From assembly GCA_964035545.1 (NCBI GenBank), contig OZ037773.1, positions 1,614,751 through 1,678,750 on the forward strand: a stretch of DNA of 64,000 nucleotides. The letters are read 5' to 3'. The stretch is from Bugula neritina (taxonomy: Eukaryota > Bryozoa > Gymnolaemata > Cheilostomatida > Bugulidae). The notes beneath the pieces are model-generated. The model ran no database searches. It was given only the letters and a program-made list of their open reading frames with translations, and had not been told where the DNA came from. Made by a program: the position numbers and the translations under genes. Positions 1-16,316 of the stretch are shown here, one piece after another (the stretch's first letter is position 1; every line of letters starts with the position of its first letter).

Positions 1-3000
1 CTCATTTTATAATATTAATGTTATGTCATCAAGTCGTTCTACAATAAAACAGATTTTAACGGTCAACGGAGTTGTATTCTCTTTATGTTGTGTCTCGCAT
101 CTGCTTTCTTAGATACCTTTTTTGGATATTGGTTTTATAAGCATGCTGATTTAAGACTTCTCTATGTTATCATGAGATTGGAGTGCTGTATATGTATAGA
201 TTTGAATAGTACAGTCTGATATTGAATAATACTGTTCCATGTTTCAGAATTACAGAACTCCCTTTTTACATGGCACTAGCTCACTGCTGGTATATTCATG
301 CCTTTTTACCAGAGAGCATGTGTCTACATTAGCCAATGGGGCTGGAGTATGCAATATGCAGTACATAAGCAATCAACCAATGCAGTATAACAAACATAAT
401 TACATAACATTCATAATTGATCTTGCTGTGAAGATAATTTTTATTACATGTCTGTCCACAGCTGTACCTACTGCTTATGGAAGATGAATGTATCTTATGC
501 TTTGAAGCACATTGCCTTTCCTACCTGTCTAGTTTGTTTTCACCTGACGATGCTCTAATTCTAGATACAGGTTTTAATTAACAAAAAGTTGTACAAGTTC
601 AACAAGTTTAAATATCACGTCTAAAAGCAGCATCAAGTTGAGGGAGACTGAGTACAGTATTTCTGTATACATCTTTATGTCTGAACTCCAAACTTGAGAT
701 CTCTCCAGGAACCGCTGCACTTAGTGACCACCATTTTGGCGCTGCTTCAAGCATTTTCAACGATTTTGCACTTGCACCTTAAACTTTGGATGAGCTGACA
801 ACTTCAGTGTATTATAGTAAACTTATTGTATGGTTCTAAGCTACAGCTATATCCAGTCAAAACTGTCAATAAATTGCTATTATTAACTGTTACATGTGCA
901 AATGGTAAAGTAACAGTGTAATGCACAGCTGACATATAACTGAAATCCATCAATAGCTTTCAATTCCTGAAACTAGTTGCACTGAATATGTGTTATCAAT
1001 TTAAATTGTTGCAGTTCTCAGTGTCTGAAGAATAAACTTGCATCTTAGTTTTACATAATATTGTTGCAGATTTTCTTAAGATATGTAAAACCTAACATAT
1101 ATATTTGACGGTATAACTCAGTTTTGGTCAGATTGTTTGTAAGTGCTCTAAGTTTCGTGGCATTACGTATCTCGATCTCTAAACATTGCAGAAATGGAGA
1201 TTTTGAAGAAAAAATTTTCCCTAAATATTATTTTGTTGAAAGCTCTTAGCTAGATGAGCTGTCTAACACTTTCAACAAACTTCCAAGTGTTGATATATAA
1301 AATAATGTGGAGAAATCGAAAATTTTGTTTAGTAAATCCTATAAATATGTGGCTTCCAATATCTCCATTACTGCACCTACCTCACCTCTAAACACCATTT
1401 TTGTAGTAGTGGAAAATATTGATAGCCCAAGTTCTCTAGTTTTCTTGATAAATTTTGGTTTGGGACCATGTTGAAATTCTCAGGAAGATGTGACTTCTTT
1501 TGCTACATTCCTAATTTCTAGAACAAAGCCTTTTCTCCATTAATGCTTGAAATATTAGACTAGAGATTAGTAGTCATACATTCTGATACTATAACAATGT
1601 CTCCTGTACATATAGTACTCCTCATAGGTAAACATTACATAACCATGACACATGTAGCCCTCACAACCAATGTCAGTGACATAGTAGTATATAGTACATA
1701 ATATTATGTACTATATACTACATACTACATAATATAATATAGTATAATATAATATAATATAATATAATGCATATTAAATAATACATATAGTATATTATAG
1801 TAAAATATCAGACTCAATTATACTGAATCTATTTTTTTCCTATACACACATACATAAATCCCAAAACGGGGTCCAAACCATTTCTCAGGAATGGAATTTC
1901 CTGAGAAATGAAACCATAGGATATATGAAGAGAGCACAGTACCTTTGGCTTGAAGGTTAGGCCTTGGCCCAATAAAACTAGCAAAAACGCAAGAAAGCAA
2001 ATTTCCCTTTATTAGCTATTAATTTGAGATTCATAAACTGCATCATAAAGATAGATTGGAACTTGGAAACACTCAACTGCACATCGATTGCATATACTTA
2101 TACTTTCAATATTATTTTGATGAAAATTTATATGGCAAAACGTTAAATAAACTATAAATTTACTTTGGCTTAGTATAATATTCTAAAGCAATTTGTTGGT
2201 TGAACTCCAAGCAGAATTAACAGTCAACATTATGTAACTATGAATTCAATGACTAGTATATTTCAATAAATAGATGGTCAGCGCACTTGTAGCTAATATT
2301 ATACCAGTAGCTTTTTACATTGAGTGCCTGCTTTAAGGGTAGGTACAGTAATAAAGGAATTAGTCAAGTGTTTTAGATTAGAAATGTAGCAAAAGAAGCT
2401 AAAATTGTATTTTAATTAGTAAGCCTCAGTATACTGTATGCCAGCTTGATAAAACATGGCGCATTAATTTTATCCTGGCATCCATGTACCAAGTGTCACT
2501 ATGCTGTTATATACTGTCATGTATATCAGTATCACAATTATACCATTTTTTGTCAAATTGCAAACATAAATGGTTTTGCTAGTTATTGTTTCTGCATGCA
2601 TGTTTTATGATCGTTCAATCAGATCAAGTTGTATTGGGGAATAAGGCGCTGGAGATCGACTATTATTGTAATAGACATGCAATCACATTGCTTGCACTGG
2701 TCTCAAACTAAAACCTTGTACAGTGTACCCAATATGTGTTTTATGTATAATAAAGAAAAATTAAGAAATTACAGACTGTGCAGGAACTAGAAGAAAAGTT
2801 GTCCTTCCAATACATTTTGAGATGGTTGATGTCTGCTTGTCTAACACAATAAATATTTCGGAGTTTTCAATCAATCAACGTAAACCTTGATCGGCGTTTT
2901 ATCGCAAAGTAATAGACTTGGATTCAAAAGGATTTCCGCCAGACATGTAGGTTCAACGTAACTACACGAACTTTATTTAGTTTCAAAAAGTAATATCTAG

Positions 3001-3060
3001 AACAAGTTCTAAAGTCCCATCACTAAGTCAAAGTTGAAAACTGTACATCCTAACAGAAAT
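1..3060. other. AT-rich non-coding stretch, no gene recognised
   Basis: I see no conserved coding segment on either strand. The open frames are short, lack plausible splice partners and resemble no family I know. The stretch contains a perfect palindrome at 1684-1721, then AT-only sequence to about 1800, and ordinary AT-rich sequence elsewhere. It could include an untranslated region of a gene to the left of the window. Confidence 0.6.
1684..1721. repeat. 38-bp perfect palindrome
   Basis: The left half GTAGTATATAGTACATAAT is followed directly by its exact reverse complement with no spacer. It can form a hairpin or cruciform. AT-only sequence follows to about 1800. No target duplication was found, so a mobile origin is not shown. 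Confidence 0.85.
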
Positions 3061-3563
3061 TAGGAAAGTATTGTTTTATAAATATTGTAGAATTCCTCGC
3101 TTCAAACAGATTTCTAAGATTCTGTAGAATATGTAAAAATGTAAAGCTTTAAAATCAACTAATAACCGAGTTAGAGTATTTGTTTTTGTAATAAACAATT
3201 TTAAGTTGTAATTAAACCTCGTCAACTCAAACTTTTCTCGGTTCTGACAGTGACTCCGTCCTAGCACAGTGACACTCACACTGACAGTATCAGTATGAGT
3301 ACTACTACTACTAATAATAGTACTACTAGTAGTTGTCGAACTAGAAGTACAGTTCTTGCCTCTACGGCTCTGCCTGTTCACTATCTTGTTTTGACAGTAT
3401 TTTAGTTTTTCTGATGCTTATAGTTATAGTTTTCTTTTTCCACTTTTAGTTTTTAATCTACTTAGCTGTAGTTACTAGCTAAAATAGTTAGTAACTTAAA
3501 GTTTGTATTACTATTACTCATACTATTAGTATTACTATTACTATTAGTATAATAATAATAATA

Positions 3564-4160
3564 ATGAGTGAATGTGAGAAGTTAGCACAAGGAGAATATA
3601 AGAAAAGACACGGCCATGTGGCATCGATAATTTACTGGGAGTTGTGTGAGCTTCATGGATTTCAGAGAAGCAAAAATTGGTACGACCACCGAGCAGAATC
3701 AGTACTGAAGAATGACAATGTAAAAATCTTGTGGGACTTCAACATACACACCGACAGAGTCATCGAAGCAAGGAGGCCTGATATAGTAGTAGTTGACAAG
3801 CGTAATGCTGAAACAACAATCATCGATATCGCAGTTCCTGGTGACTACAGAGTAAAAGAAAAAAAATCAGAGAAGATAGGGAAATATCAGGATTTAGCAC
3901 TAGAGTTGACCCGCCTTTGGAAAACATCAACAAAAGTCATCCCCATTGTAACTGGAGCCCTTGGAGCTTCACACAAAACTGTAGACTGGATGGCACTACT
4001 TGGAGTAGCTGAAAACAAATACCCACTGATTCAGCAGACAGCCTTACTAGGATCAGCTCACATCTTGAGGAGAGTTCTATCCATCCCAGCCTAGTGAAAC
4101 TAGGCCGATGGTAGAAGGTTACACCAGCTAAAAGCTGTGATACAACCAATAATAATAATA
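3564..4160 (+). mobile_element. 5'-truncated R2-type non-LTR retrotransposon: C-terminal endonuclease fragment
   Basis: An open frame of 176 codons (3564-4094) matches the extreme C-terminus of non-LTR retrotransposons that use a restriction-like endonuclease. It begins near the last cysteine of the zinc-knuckle region (CEKLAQGEYKKRH). It then has the PD-(D/E)XK-type core: RRPDIVVVDK, the acidic strand TIIDIAVPGD, and a downstream KYQDLALEL helix. The reverse transcriptase and everything before it are missing, as expected after truncated target-primed insertion. After the stop, a short 3' UTR (GAAACTAGGCCGATGGTAGA) runs into an AAT/ACT microsatellite tail. The frame is intact, so the insertion is fairly young, but it cannot move by itself. 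A second, decayed copy lies at 20395-20590. Clade assignment (R2/R4/NeSL-like) is inferred from the endonuclease only. Confidence 0.85.
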
Positions 4161-4554
4161 CTAATACTAATATTGATACACTATGACTATACAGTATTAT
4201 TAATAATAATACTAATAGTAATAGCTTAAGTTTAACTTTCTTGTGCAAGTATTAGATTTACTCATTTTGATTTACTTTTAGTACGTTATAATAATTGTAA
4301 CTACTAATTACTAATTTATTGTAATGTTAGAATGGATTTATTTTTACATTCAATAATATAACATGAAACTAATGTTACAGGCATACCTAATAAACCTAAA
4401 GTCAGTATTACTATTAACTATTAGTATTAGGTCTGGCACTTGTACTATTAACTTTAAGTTTCTGTTTGGCTGGAAGTGCAACAATTAAGCAGCTACTAAG
4501 CGTAGGGTTTGATAGTCACATTCAATATCCTATATTTGATGGTGAGTAGAAAAT

Positions 4555-4880
4555 AATTTTTCTCCCACTGGGATTCGAACCTGAGACCTCCTGCTTGCAA
4601 GCAGTCGTGCTAACATTTACACCATGGGGACTACTGGGTAAACACAACACTACATCCCACCCAGTTCACAAGAACTTCACTGGCCTCTCTGCTACTCCTT
4701 CAGTCTTTAGGCTCCCCTGGCCTCTCAACTCCTTCTGAGTACTACTACTACACTTCACTAAAGGTTGAAATAGCTTATAGAGTAATTTTGCATCCACTGT
4801 GATTCGAACTCGAGACCTCCGGCTTGCAAGCAGGCGCACTACCTATTACACCATGGGGACTACTCAGTAAACACAACACT
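4555..4880 (-). mobile_element. Two tandem tRNA-like SINE heads
   Basis: On the minus strand two related tRNA-like segments occur about 240 bp apart (about 4630-4557 and 4868-4795). Both have an A-box-like stretch (CCATGGTGTAA..GTTAGCAC in one, CCATGGTGTAATAGGTAGTGC in the other), a TGCTTGCAAGC hairpin where the anticodon arm would be, and a B box (GGTTCGAATCC, or the weaker AGTTCGAATCA). Both are preceded by the same GTAGTGTTGTGTTTAC. Stems are imperfect, so functional tRNA genes are unlikely. The shared leader suggests a tandemly duplicated or dimeric SINE. Confidence 0.65.
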
Positions 4881-5809
4881 ACAGTGAGTTAATGAGTTAA
4901 AAGGTAAACTGAAACTTGTAGTTAAACTACAATGGCGATCGGTCAAGTGTAAACTATTGGTATAATAATATAAGAATATTTAAACCAATAGTTATATGTA
5001 AATATGGCTACGCTGTGGCAGTCGGTGTTTTTAATTTTAATTTAAGCGAAAAAGTAGTAACTGAAACTCATAATTTTTAAATTATCGGAATAATTTTAAA
5101 ATGATGCTCTGCTGGCTGTTTAAATAAATTCTGGCCCACTTTTAGACTTTGACTTGGTCTACAGTTATTTTAATAATTATTATTAAAGCTCTGTTATAGT
5201 TTGATTATTACACTTTCATTTCTAGGCTATAGTAGTATGCCTGAAGTATCAGCTAGTATCAATCTATTGATCTTTAATATTTTTTGATAGTAATGCGTTG
5301 AGATAGTTGCAGTAACAATTTCAGTATCACTGTCACTATGAGAGCATGTACTCGTAACATTGTGTTTGATGTTCCCAAACTTTAATTAATAATTAAACTG
5401 TTGATTATTTTATATTTAGTTTATATTTATTATATCTTACAGAAAACAATAGCAAAACACAAACTTTAATTTTAATGAAAATTACCTTTTCTGTGTCTAA
5501 GTAACATTAGGCAAGATTGTGTGACTTATCGATCTTTCTGGAATTGGCTTAGTCATATACTACAAATCACTCTAGTCTATTGCTTAATTTTGTCATTTGG
5601 TTATTTACATTTTAACAATAGATACCGTATAATAAAAAGGTGTACATTAATTGATCAAGTTAGTGAAAGTAAATAACAGGAACTGTATTTTTAGAGGCCA
5701 GGTGCTAGCTCCAGCAACTAACTAGAATACTGCTACTGACATCCAAATATGACTCAGCTTTGAACATTCTAGCAGTTGATTTAAAAAAAAACACTTTTAA
5801 ACCTTAAAA
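4881..5809. other. Spacer upstream of the PP2A B56 gene
   Basis: AT-rich with no coding signal. It must contain the promoter and 5' UTR of the B56 gene. I see no clear TATA box or initiator near the start codon; an A-run and CTTAAAA precede ATGGCG at 5810. Confidence 0.5.
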
Positions 5810-10888
<5,079 letters not shown>

Positions 10889-11018
10889 GCAACGAGTTCT
10901 GTGTAACAGATCTTGTTTTAGGAAGAAGTTATTGTTTTTTCAGTAAATTTGGTTGCGATATTTCTAATCACACATTTCCCTGTTGCTTAAATTATTCTAA
11001 TAGATTCAAATTAAATTA

Positions 11019-11215
11019 AGCAGTAAATGAAATGAGAGTCATCGGTTCGAATCCCAGTAAAGGCCATTAGTGATGTTAGGAAGAGCATCCAGTCATAATT
11101 GCTCCTGTGCTTCACCTGAACAAGTCCTTAGCCCGCTTTAACAAAGCAATTTCCATCTGTGGTTCTCACAGCGATAGTGATTATAAATTTCCGTGCGTTT
11201 TTTATATTACGTTTT
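11019..11215 (+). mobile_element. tRNA-derived SINE, copy 1
   Basis: A pol III B box (GGTTCGAATCC at 11044) is followed by a body shared with a second copy at 34824-35047: GATGTTAGGAAGAGCATCC, GTCATAATTGCTCCTGTG, GAACAAGTC, GGTTCTCACA and a T-rich tail. The left part of the tRNA-like head is poorly preserved here. Confidence 0.8.
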
Positions 11216-11863
11216 TTATATTACGCAGTGTATGCGTAGCATGTGTATAGTGTATATACACAATGTTATAATAGCATATATATACATTGTAATTATACAC
11301 ATTTTATTGTATACAATATATACACACTGTATGTATTATATATAGACTACTGACACCACACAATGTATATATTAATGACACTGACAAGTTCTTCATTCTG
11401 CTCTAAAGCATTTTCTCTCACTGCATGTTTTCTTTTGCTTGTAGTTCAGTCAGCAAACAGATAGATGATGTCAACACTTCCCACAATCCTCTGCTACATT
11501 ACGCAATGCTCAACCTATTCTCTCAACTTACCCGGTTCAATTCTTCACCTTCAACACTAGCAGCAGCCTTTCTATGTACTCTGCTACATAGACACTCTTG
11601 ATTCTCTTGCCCTAGCTACCTTCTGACACACCTGCCAGCACCTGCCAGGCGTGCTCAACTCTACTAGCAACTTTTCAATCATAGGAACTTATATCCTAAA
11701 TTATGCAGTACCTGTGAATCTCCTCTATGATTAATGCATTCTATCATGATTAGCCTTCCACTCGTTAGTTCATTGTTCTGCAGTTAAGTTTTAAATTATT
11801 AATTTTGTTATATTTTTCTAGTTAAAAATATTATTTGTATTAGCCAAGGAATTGAAGATGATT

Positions 11864-11869
11864 AATAAA
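11864..11869 (+). terminator. Candidate polyadenylation signal
   Basis: AATAAA about 1 kb after the predicted B56 stop codon. It would fit a long 3' UTR or an additional terminal exon; unconfirmed. Confidence 0.35.
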
Positions 11870-12361
11870 TTTATAAAAAGAACTCATTTGTTTTGTTAAA
11901 ATTTTCAAGCATATATTTACACTGCATACTGTGCTAATTAAAATGGAGTTTCAGGCTTCAGATCACTAATTGATACTTAAGAGTGTACTGCGCAAGTGTG
12001 TGAACCTTGATTTTTACAATTACTGCAATTGCATTTGTCTTTGCGGAGTTGTCTTGTGAGCCGAACTAGGTCTCTGCAAGTACAAGTAATAGTTTTATTA
12101 TCGATGCTTGTGTATTTTAATGTTATGCGTCGTTTATGATTATGAGTACGTGTGCCACAAAGCATATCCGATTGGCTATATAGACTGAGAGTTCAAAATA
12201 ATGAACAAAAATGCATGTACGGTGCCCTATAACGAACAGGCTGAGTGGTTGCCTGGGCTACAGACTAATTCGTAATACTGGAAGCTGCACACTGACTACA
12301 ATTTCAATTCGCTCCCAACTTGCATTTTCTCTAAAAGAAAACATTGATACTTTTTGCTATT

Positions 12362-13070
12362 ATGGCTGATAAGGACGAGTATGAACATTACAATTACGAT
12401 AACGAAGTTCAAAAGCAAATGAATTCTGGTCATAGTGGAAAACAAAGATCTAAAAAGGAGGCTGAACAGCATACAAACCAGCATGATGTTGGAGGTACTT
12501 GTAGTTGTAGTACTTGTTGACGTTGTCATATTCACATTGTGTCCTGTTGGTGCTGCTAGTTTCAGCAACGGTTTGCGTCTCAGTCTTTTATCTCAAATTT
12601 CTCTTTGGATATTCATATCTAATAATACGTTCACTATAGCTTTTCCTTATTCTGTTATTCATAAAGCTTATAAGCTATAACATTAACTATAAGTAGATCG
12701 TAAAGTAGCCTAGGGCTATGGCTATAGGCTATACTCTATAGCCTATTACTATAGGCTATAACTTTAAGTTATACATGTAAATATAACTATAAGTATAAGT
12801 ACTAAGTAGCTACTTGCATAAGAATTGGCATATAACTATCAGTATCACCATCAATGAGTATGTCAGTGTCGCAGGTGAACTTCAAATCACTTCGTTCAAT
12901 TATAAATTATATTTATAGTTATACCTTTTTACCGATGCCTTACTAGTTGGTTGACCCAGGGATTGTAAAATATTGTTTTTATAGGTCATACAAGAAAAAC
13001 TGTGACTAAGCTTCAAAATAATGCACAGAATCAGAAGGAACCTCCAAAAACAGACTCCAAGTCATCATAG
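12362..13070 (+). CDS. NUPR1: NUPR1 (p8) homologue, stress-responsive nuclear protein
   Basis: A small gene of two exons, 12362-12494 and 12985-13070, joined in phase to give 72 residues. NUPR1 proteins are short, intrinsically disordered, chromatin-associated factors induced by stress. The sequence shows the hallmarks of the invertebrate form: an acidic, tyrosine-rich start (MADKDEYEHYNYDNE), the conserved SGHSGKQRSKKEAEQHTN block containing a bipartite basic nuclear-localisation-like cluster, then GGHTRKTVTKLQNN. The glycine codon GGT is split by the intron (G|GT). The length is close to the fly and human proteins (about 65-82 residues). The start codon opens the only frame giving the acidic N-terminus. 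The identification rests on the core block, which I consider specific. Confidence 0.9.
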
Positions 13071-13199
13071 ATCTCAAAGTGAAAGTACTTACTATTTAGT
13101 AAGTATTAATTTTATGATTGCTAGTTGATTCTATAATAATTTTAGAATAGTTGTGCGGATGATCCATGGTTAAATTTGAATAATTTTTATAATCTATTC

Positions 13200-13205
13200 A
13201 ATAAA
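13200..13205 (+). terminator. Polyadenylation signal candidate for NUPR1
   Basis: AATAAA 130 bases after the NUPR1 stop codon; further AATAAA-like hexamers follow near 13270. Confidence 0.55.
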
Positions 13206-14528
13206 TGGCAAGTTTGGTTTTAAATTTCAAGTTTGTTTATTTTTGTACTCAGGAATGTTGTTTCAAAATTAATAAATATTGATTTCAAAATTTTGAAACA
13301 CAGCAAACCGTAACAGTGAGATTTTCATTATGAATAATTTTGCCAATGTTACAGAAATATAGAACATAATATTAAGTTTTAGAAGAAATTTCTTATAACA
13401 AAATGGATACCATTTTCAAGAGTCTTGTAAAAATACTTACTGTGTTCAGTAAGTTTAGTAAGTTGAGTTTGAAAATGGCCAAGCTGTGTGGTTAAACCAA
13501 AAGCTTAGGAAATATGTTTAATATTTCTGTACAAAGGTCCTTTTAGTTTCTAATTTTATAATTGAGGTTTTATCCCAAACAAGTGTTTATTTTTAAATCT
13601 GTATAGTATGACTTGTTTAATGTAAAGTAATGTTATTGATATGAACATCAGTGGCTGTAGAGAAGACAACTCTTTGATATTTTAGCCAAATATAGCCAAG
13701 ATACCCTGAAACAAACACCACCTATGGAACAGACTATGAAGTAAAGGATGAAACAGACTCACAGTCTATAACTACTTAGTCTCTAGTTAGACTTGTTCTG
13801 CTACTGAGTGATTCATCAGTAGATTACACTTTTATATTCTTAACTTACTGTAGATTGACTCTTTAATGCAGATGTTTTATGCAGACTAGCATTATTTATT
13901 GTAGTCACTGTTGGACAGTCTTGAGGTTTTATTTCAAGTGAAGCCAATAAAATGGTGCTGAATGAGAACCACATAGTTATGTTAGTATTTACTGTCAGTG
14001 GAGAGCAGACAATTCCTGTTATGTATTGAGTGAAATTTCAACTTAGGAACTTATGATTTTGGTGTTTGGAATAACTAACTTCATTTCATAGTCCACAGCT
14101 AAGAAGTGTAACTGCAATTATCTGCTTTGAAAACCCCTTCCATTCCTAGCTAGTCGCAAGGGGCGAAATTTTAAAGGTGCTATTCTGACAAATCAGAGAG
14201 TCCATGTTTATTCTGTGTTATACCTGGAACTGGAGAATCAGTTTAGGTGGGAACTGACACCTGCCATTTGTCAGGATTAGTAATTATATTCATCTCCTTG
14301 TTAGCTGCCTGTCTGTTGAGACTCCACATTATGCAACCTCGTAGACAATATTCAGTGGACATTGAACTTATCTTGTTATTAAACACAGTACTATGTTTGT
14401 GTTTGCTAAGTGATAAATAATAATCCTGTTAGTATGGCCAAGTACCAGTGGCTTGTTTACTTGAGACTTTATATCTGCATCACTATAGAGTATAGTCGCA
14501 TTTCTACTAGCTGTTCTAAAAATGACAC

Positions 14529-14682
14529 AGGTAAAAATGGCAATGTAATAATGACAATGGAAAAGTAGGTAATAATGACACATCTTCATTATTGGGGTTT
14601 CGAGTTTGGGAAATTTAACAGCAGTTGTGCCATTGTTACCTACTGTTCCATTTGTGCCATTATTACCTGTGCTATTTTACCT
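14529..14682. repeat. Imperfect inverted repeat, arms about 57 bp
   Basis: The left arm (14529-14584, beginning AGGTAAAAATGGCAATGTAA) matches the reverse complement of the right arm (14624-14682, reading AGGTAAAATAGCACAGGTAA from its outer end) at most positions; a core GTAGGTAA.AATG.CAC is shared. The spacer is about 40 bp. It would make a long hairpin in DNA or RNA. It may be a small foldback element, but no target duplication is clear. Confidence 0.75.
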
Positions 14683-15703
14683 AAAACCGGAAAATTATCT
14701 AGCTTTAGTTCTGCTGCTATAGATGCAATTCTCCAGAAATATTCATAATTCATATATCACAGAAACATAGAAGCTACATTGACTAAAACACTCCATATTT
14801 CTAAGTTACGAATTCTGTATGCTAAATATATTCGAGAAAGTGCAAGAAATGATTGTAGCTTCAACTTTTTTCCCTGGTGTGCAGACTTAGCACCCATCAT
14901 TTATGTCTAAACTGACTTTTTCCAGAAAATAAAGATCCAAGTTTAGTGAGATGGTGTGCACCAGCACGTGCAACTTGGTGCACCTGCTGTGAAGTGTCTA
15001 GCAGCTGCCATGTGTTTAGTTACTGGCGTTGCTACATTTCTTGATGTATAGATACTACAGAACAGCACATTCTCACAGACAACTAAAGTTTGCATTATAA
15101 TAGAGGTGATGCTGAACATAATTCATCCAAGGGGCATGTGTTTTATGTCTCAATAACTTGACACTATCTCACTCATGCTTAACATGGTAATATACCAAAT
15201 ATAATTCCCACATAAGTTGTCATTAGGGAAAATATCTAGTTATACTGCACAATACACTTGCTTGTTATGGCATCTTGTGTATAAACAAACATGAGTCAGA
15301 TGGACAGAAATAGCAAATTAATAAATTGTTCGGCATTGAATAAAGTAGGACAGATTAGATTTGCATGAATTCCAGCTACTCAACAGGAGATAGGTGATAA
15401 TAGAATTAGATTTGCATGAACTAAGTATGTCACGTGATTTTTATTGTGTACCATATGGTTTATAATGTATTGGAATTCGCCACTATAGTTGCACTATTTC
15501 CAATAAAATAGTTGACAATTCATGAAATGATAATCAGAAGTGAACCATTGTAGTGAGAATTGGTAATTGTCTTCTCTAAACAGGCTTTGCTCCATAGTCT
15601 ATTATAGGAATATTTCTGTTACTAAGGAGTTATACAAACAGAAGACAATTTTATATATATGCAGTATGTTATCCAGTTTTATATATTGTATAGTTTATTA
15701 TGG

Positions 15704-15709
15704 CAGATT
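15704..15709 (-). terminator. Candidate polyadenylation signal for the LysM gene
   Basis: AATAAA on the minus strand, 185 bases past the stop codon of the LysM-domain gene. Confidence 0.4.
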
Positions 15710-15893
15710 ATATCTACAAATTAATAAATAAAATGCATAGAAAATATTTCTAGAGTTTAAAAACTTTGCACAGATCTTGAATTACTGTAACAAGTAACTA
15801 GTGTATGTTGTGACAATTTGGATAGTACTTGGCCCTTTGAATAAAAAGTAGAAAAATAGATAAGCACACGTTAAGATGAGTTGAGCCATTGAG

Positions 15894-16239
15894 TTAAAGA
15901 GTGAATAACTCTTCTTCCTGTCTCTGCTCATGACTCATCAGCTTCTTCTTTATCTTTGACCTTACCACAGGTTGCGGGGTCACAGTGAGGTCATCGAGAG
16001 ACACCGGAGACAGTTTGGGGTGACTATCCACAGCGTAATTCCCGCAGCCGTTCTCCAGAGAATTAGGTTGGTGAATAAAACGATCAAACAGAAGACCATC
16101 TGAGTCACCATTTGTTAGCAGCCTGCAATATATATATATAGTAAAACTATAAGTTTTACTATTGCGAAGGTGTGGGCCATGGTACTCTGTTCTGTGCTGA
16201 TGAGGGGACAAATCCCGAAACAGCTGCTGTCCACAGATT

Positions 16240-16316
<77 letters not shown>

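Larger units (their letters stand above)
10889..12361. other. 3' flank of B56 and upstream region of NUPR1
   Basis: Holds a SINE copy (11019-11215), a TA/CA-rich stretch near 11215-11345, and an open segment at about 11448-11602 behind a good acceptor (TTGCTTGTAG) that could be an alternative last exon or 3' UTR of B56. An AATAAA lies at 11864-11869. The final few hundred bases must contain the NUPR1 promoter; no TATA box is evident. Confidence 0.5.
13206..15893. other. Convergent intergenic region between NUPR1 and the LysM gene
   Basis: No coding exon recognised. It holds an imperfect inverted repeat (14529-14682) and, on the minus strand, a likely AATAAA for the LysM gene at 15709-15704. 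The words AGATTTGCATGAA recur at about 15358 and 15408 without an obvious structure. Confidence 0.5.

Noticed and set aside
3937-4248. Minus-strand hydrophobic open frame
   Set aside because: Shadow of the retrotransposon endonuclease frame and the adjacent triplet repeat.
4555-4640. Functional tRNA gene
   Set aside because: The anticodon arm cannot form a 5-bp stem with a 7-base loop, the T stem has mismatches and a second degenerate copy lies next to it; a SINE head is more likely.
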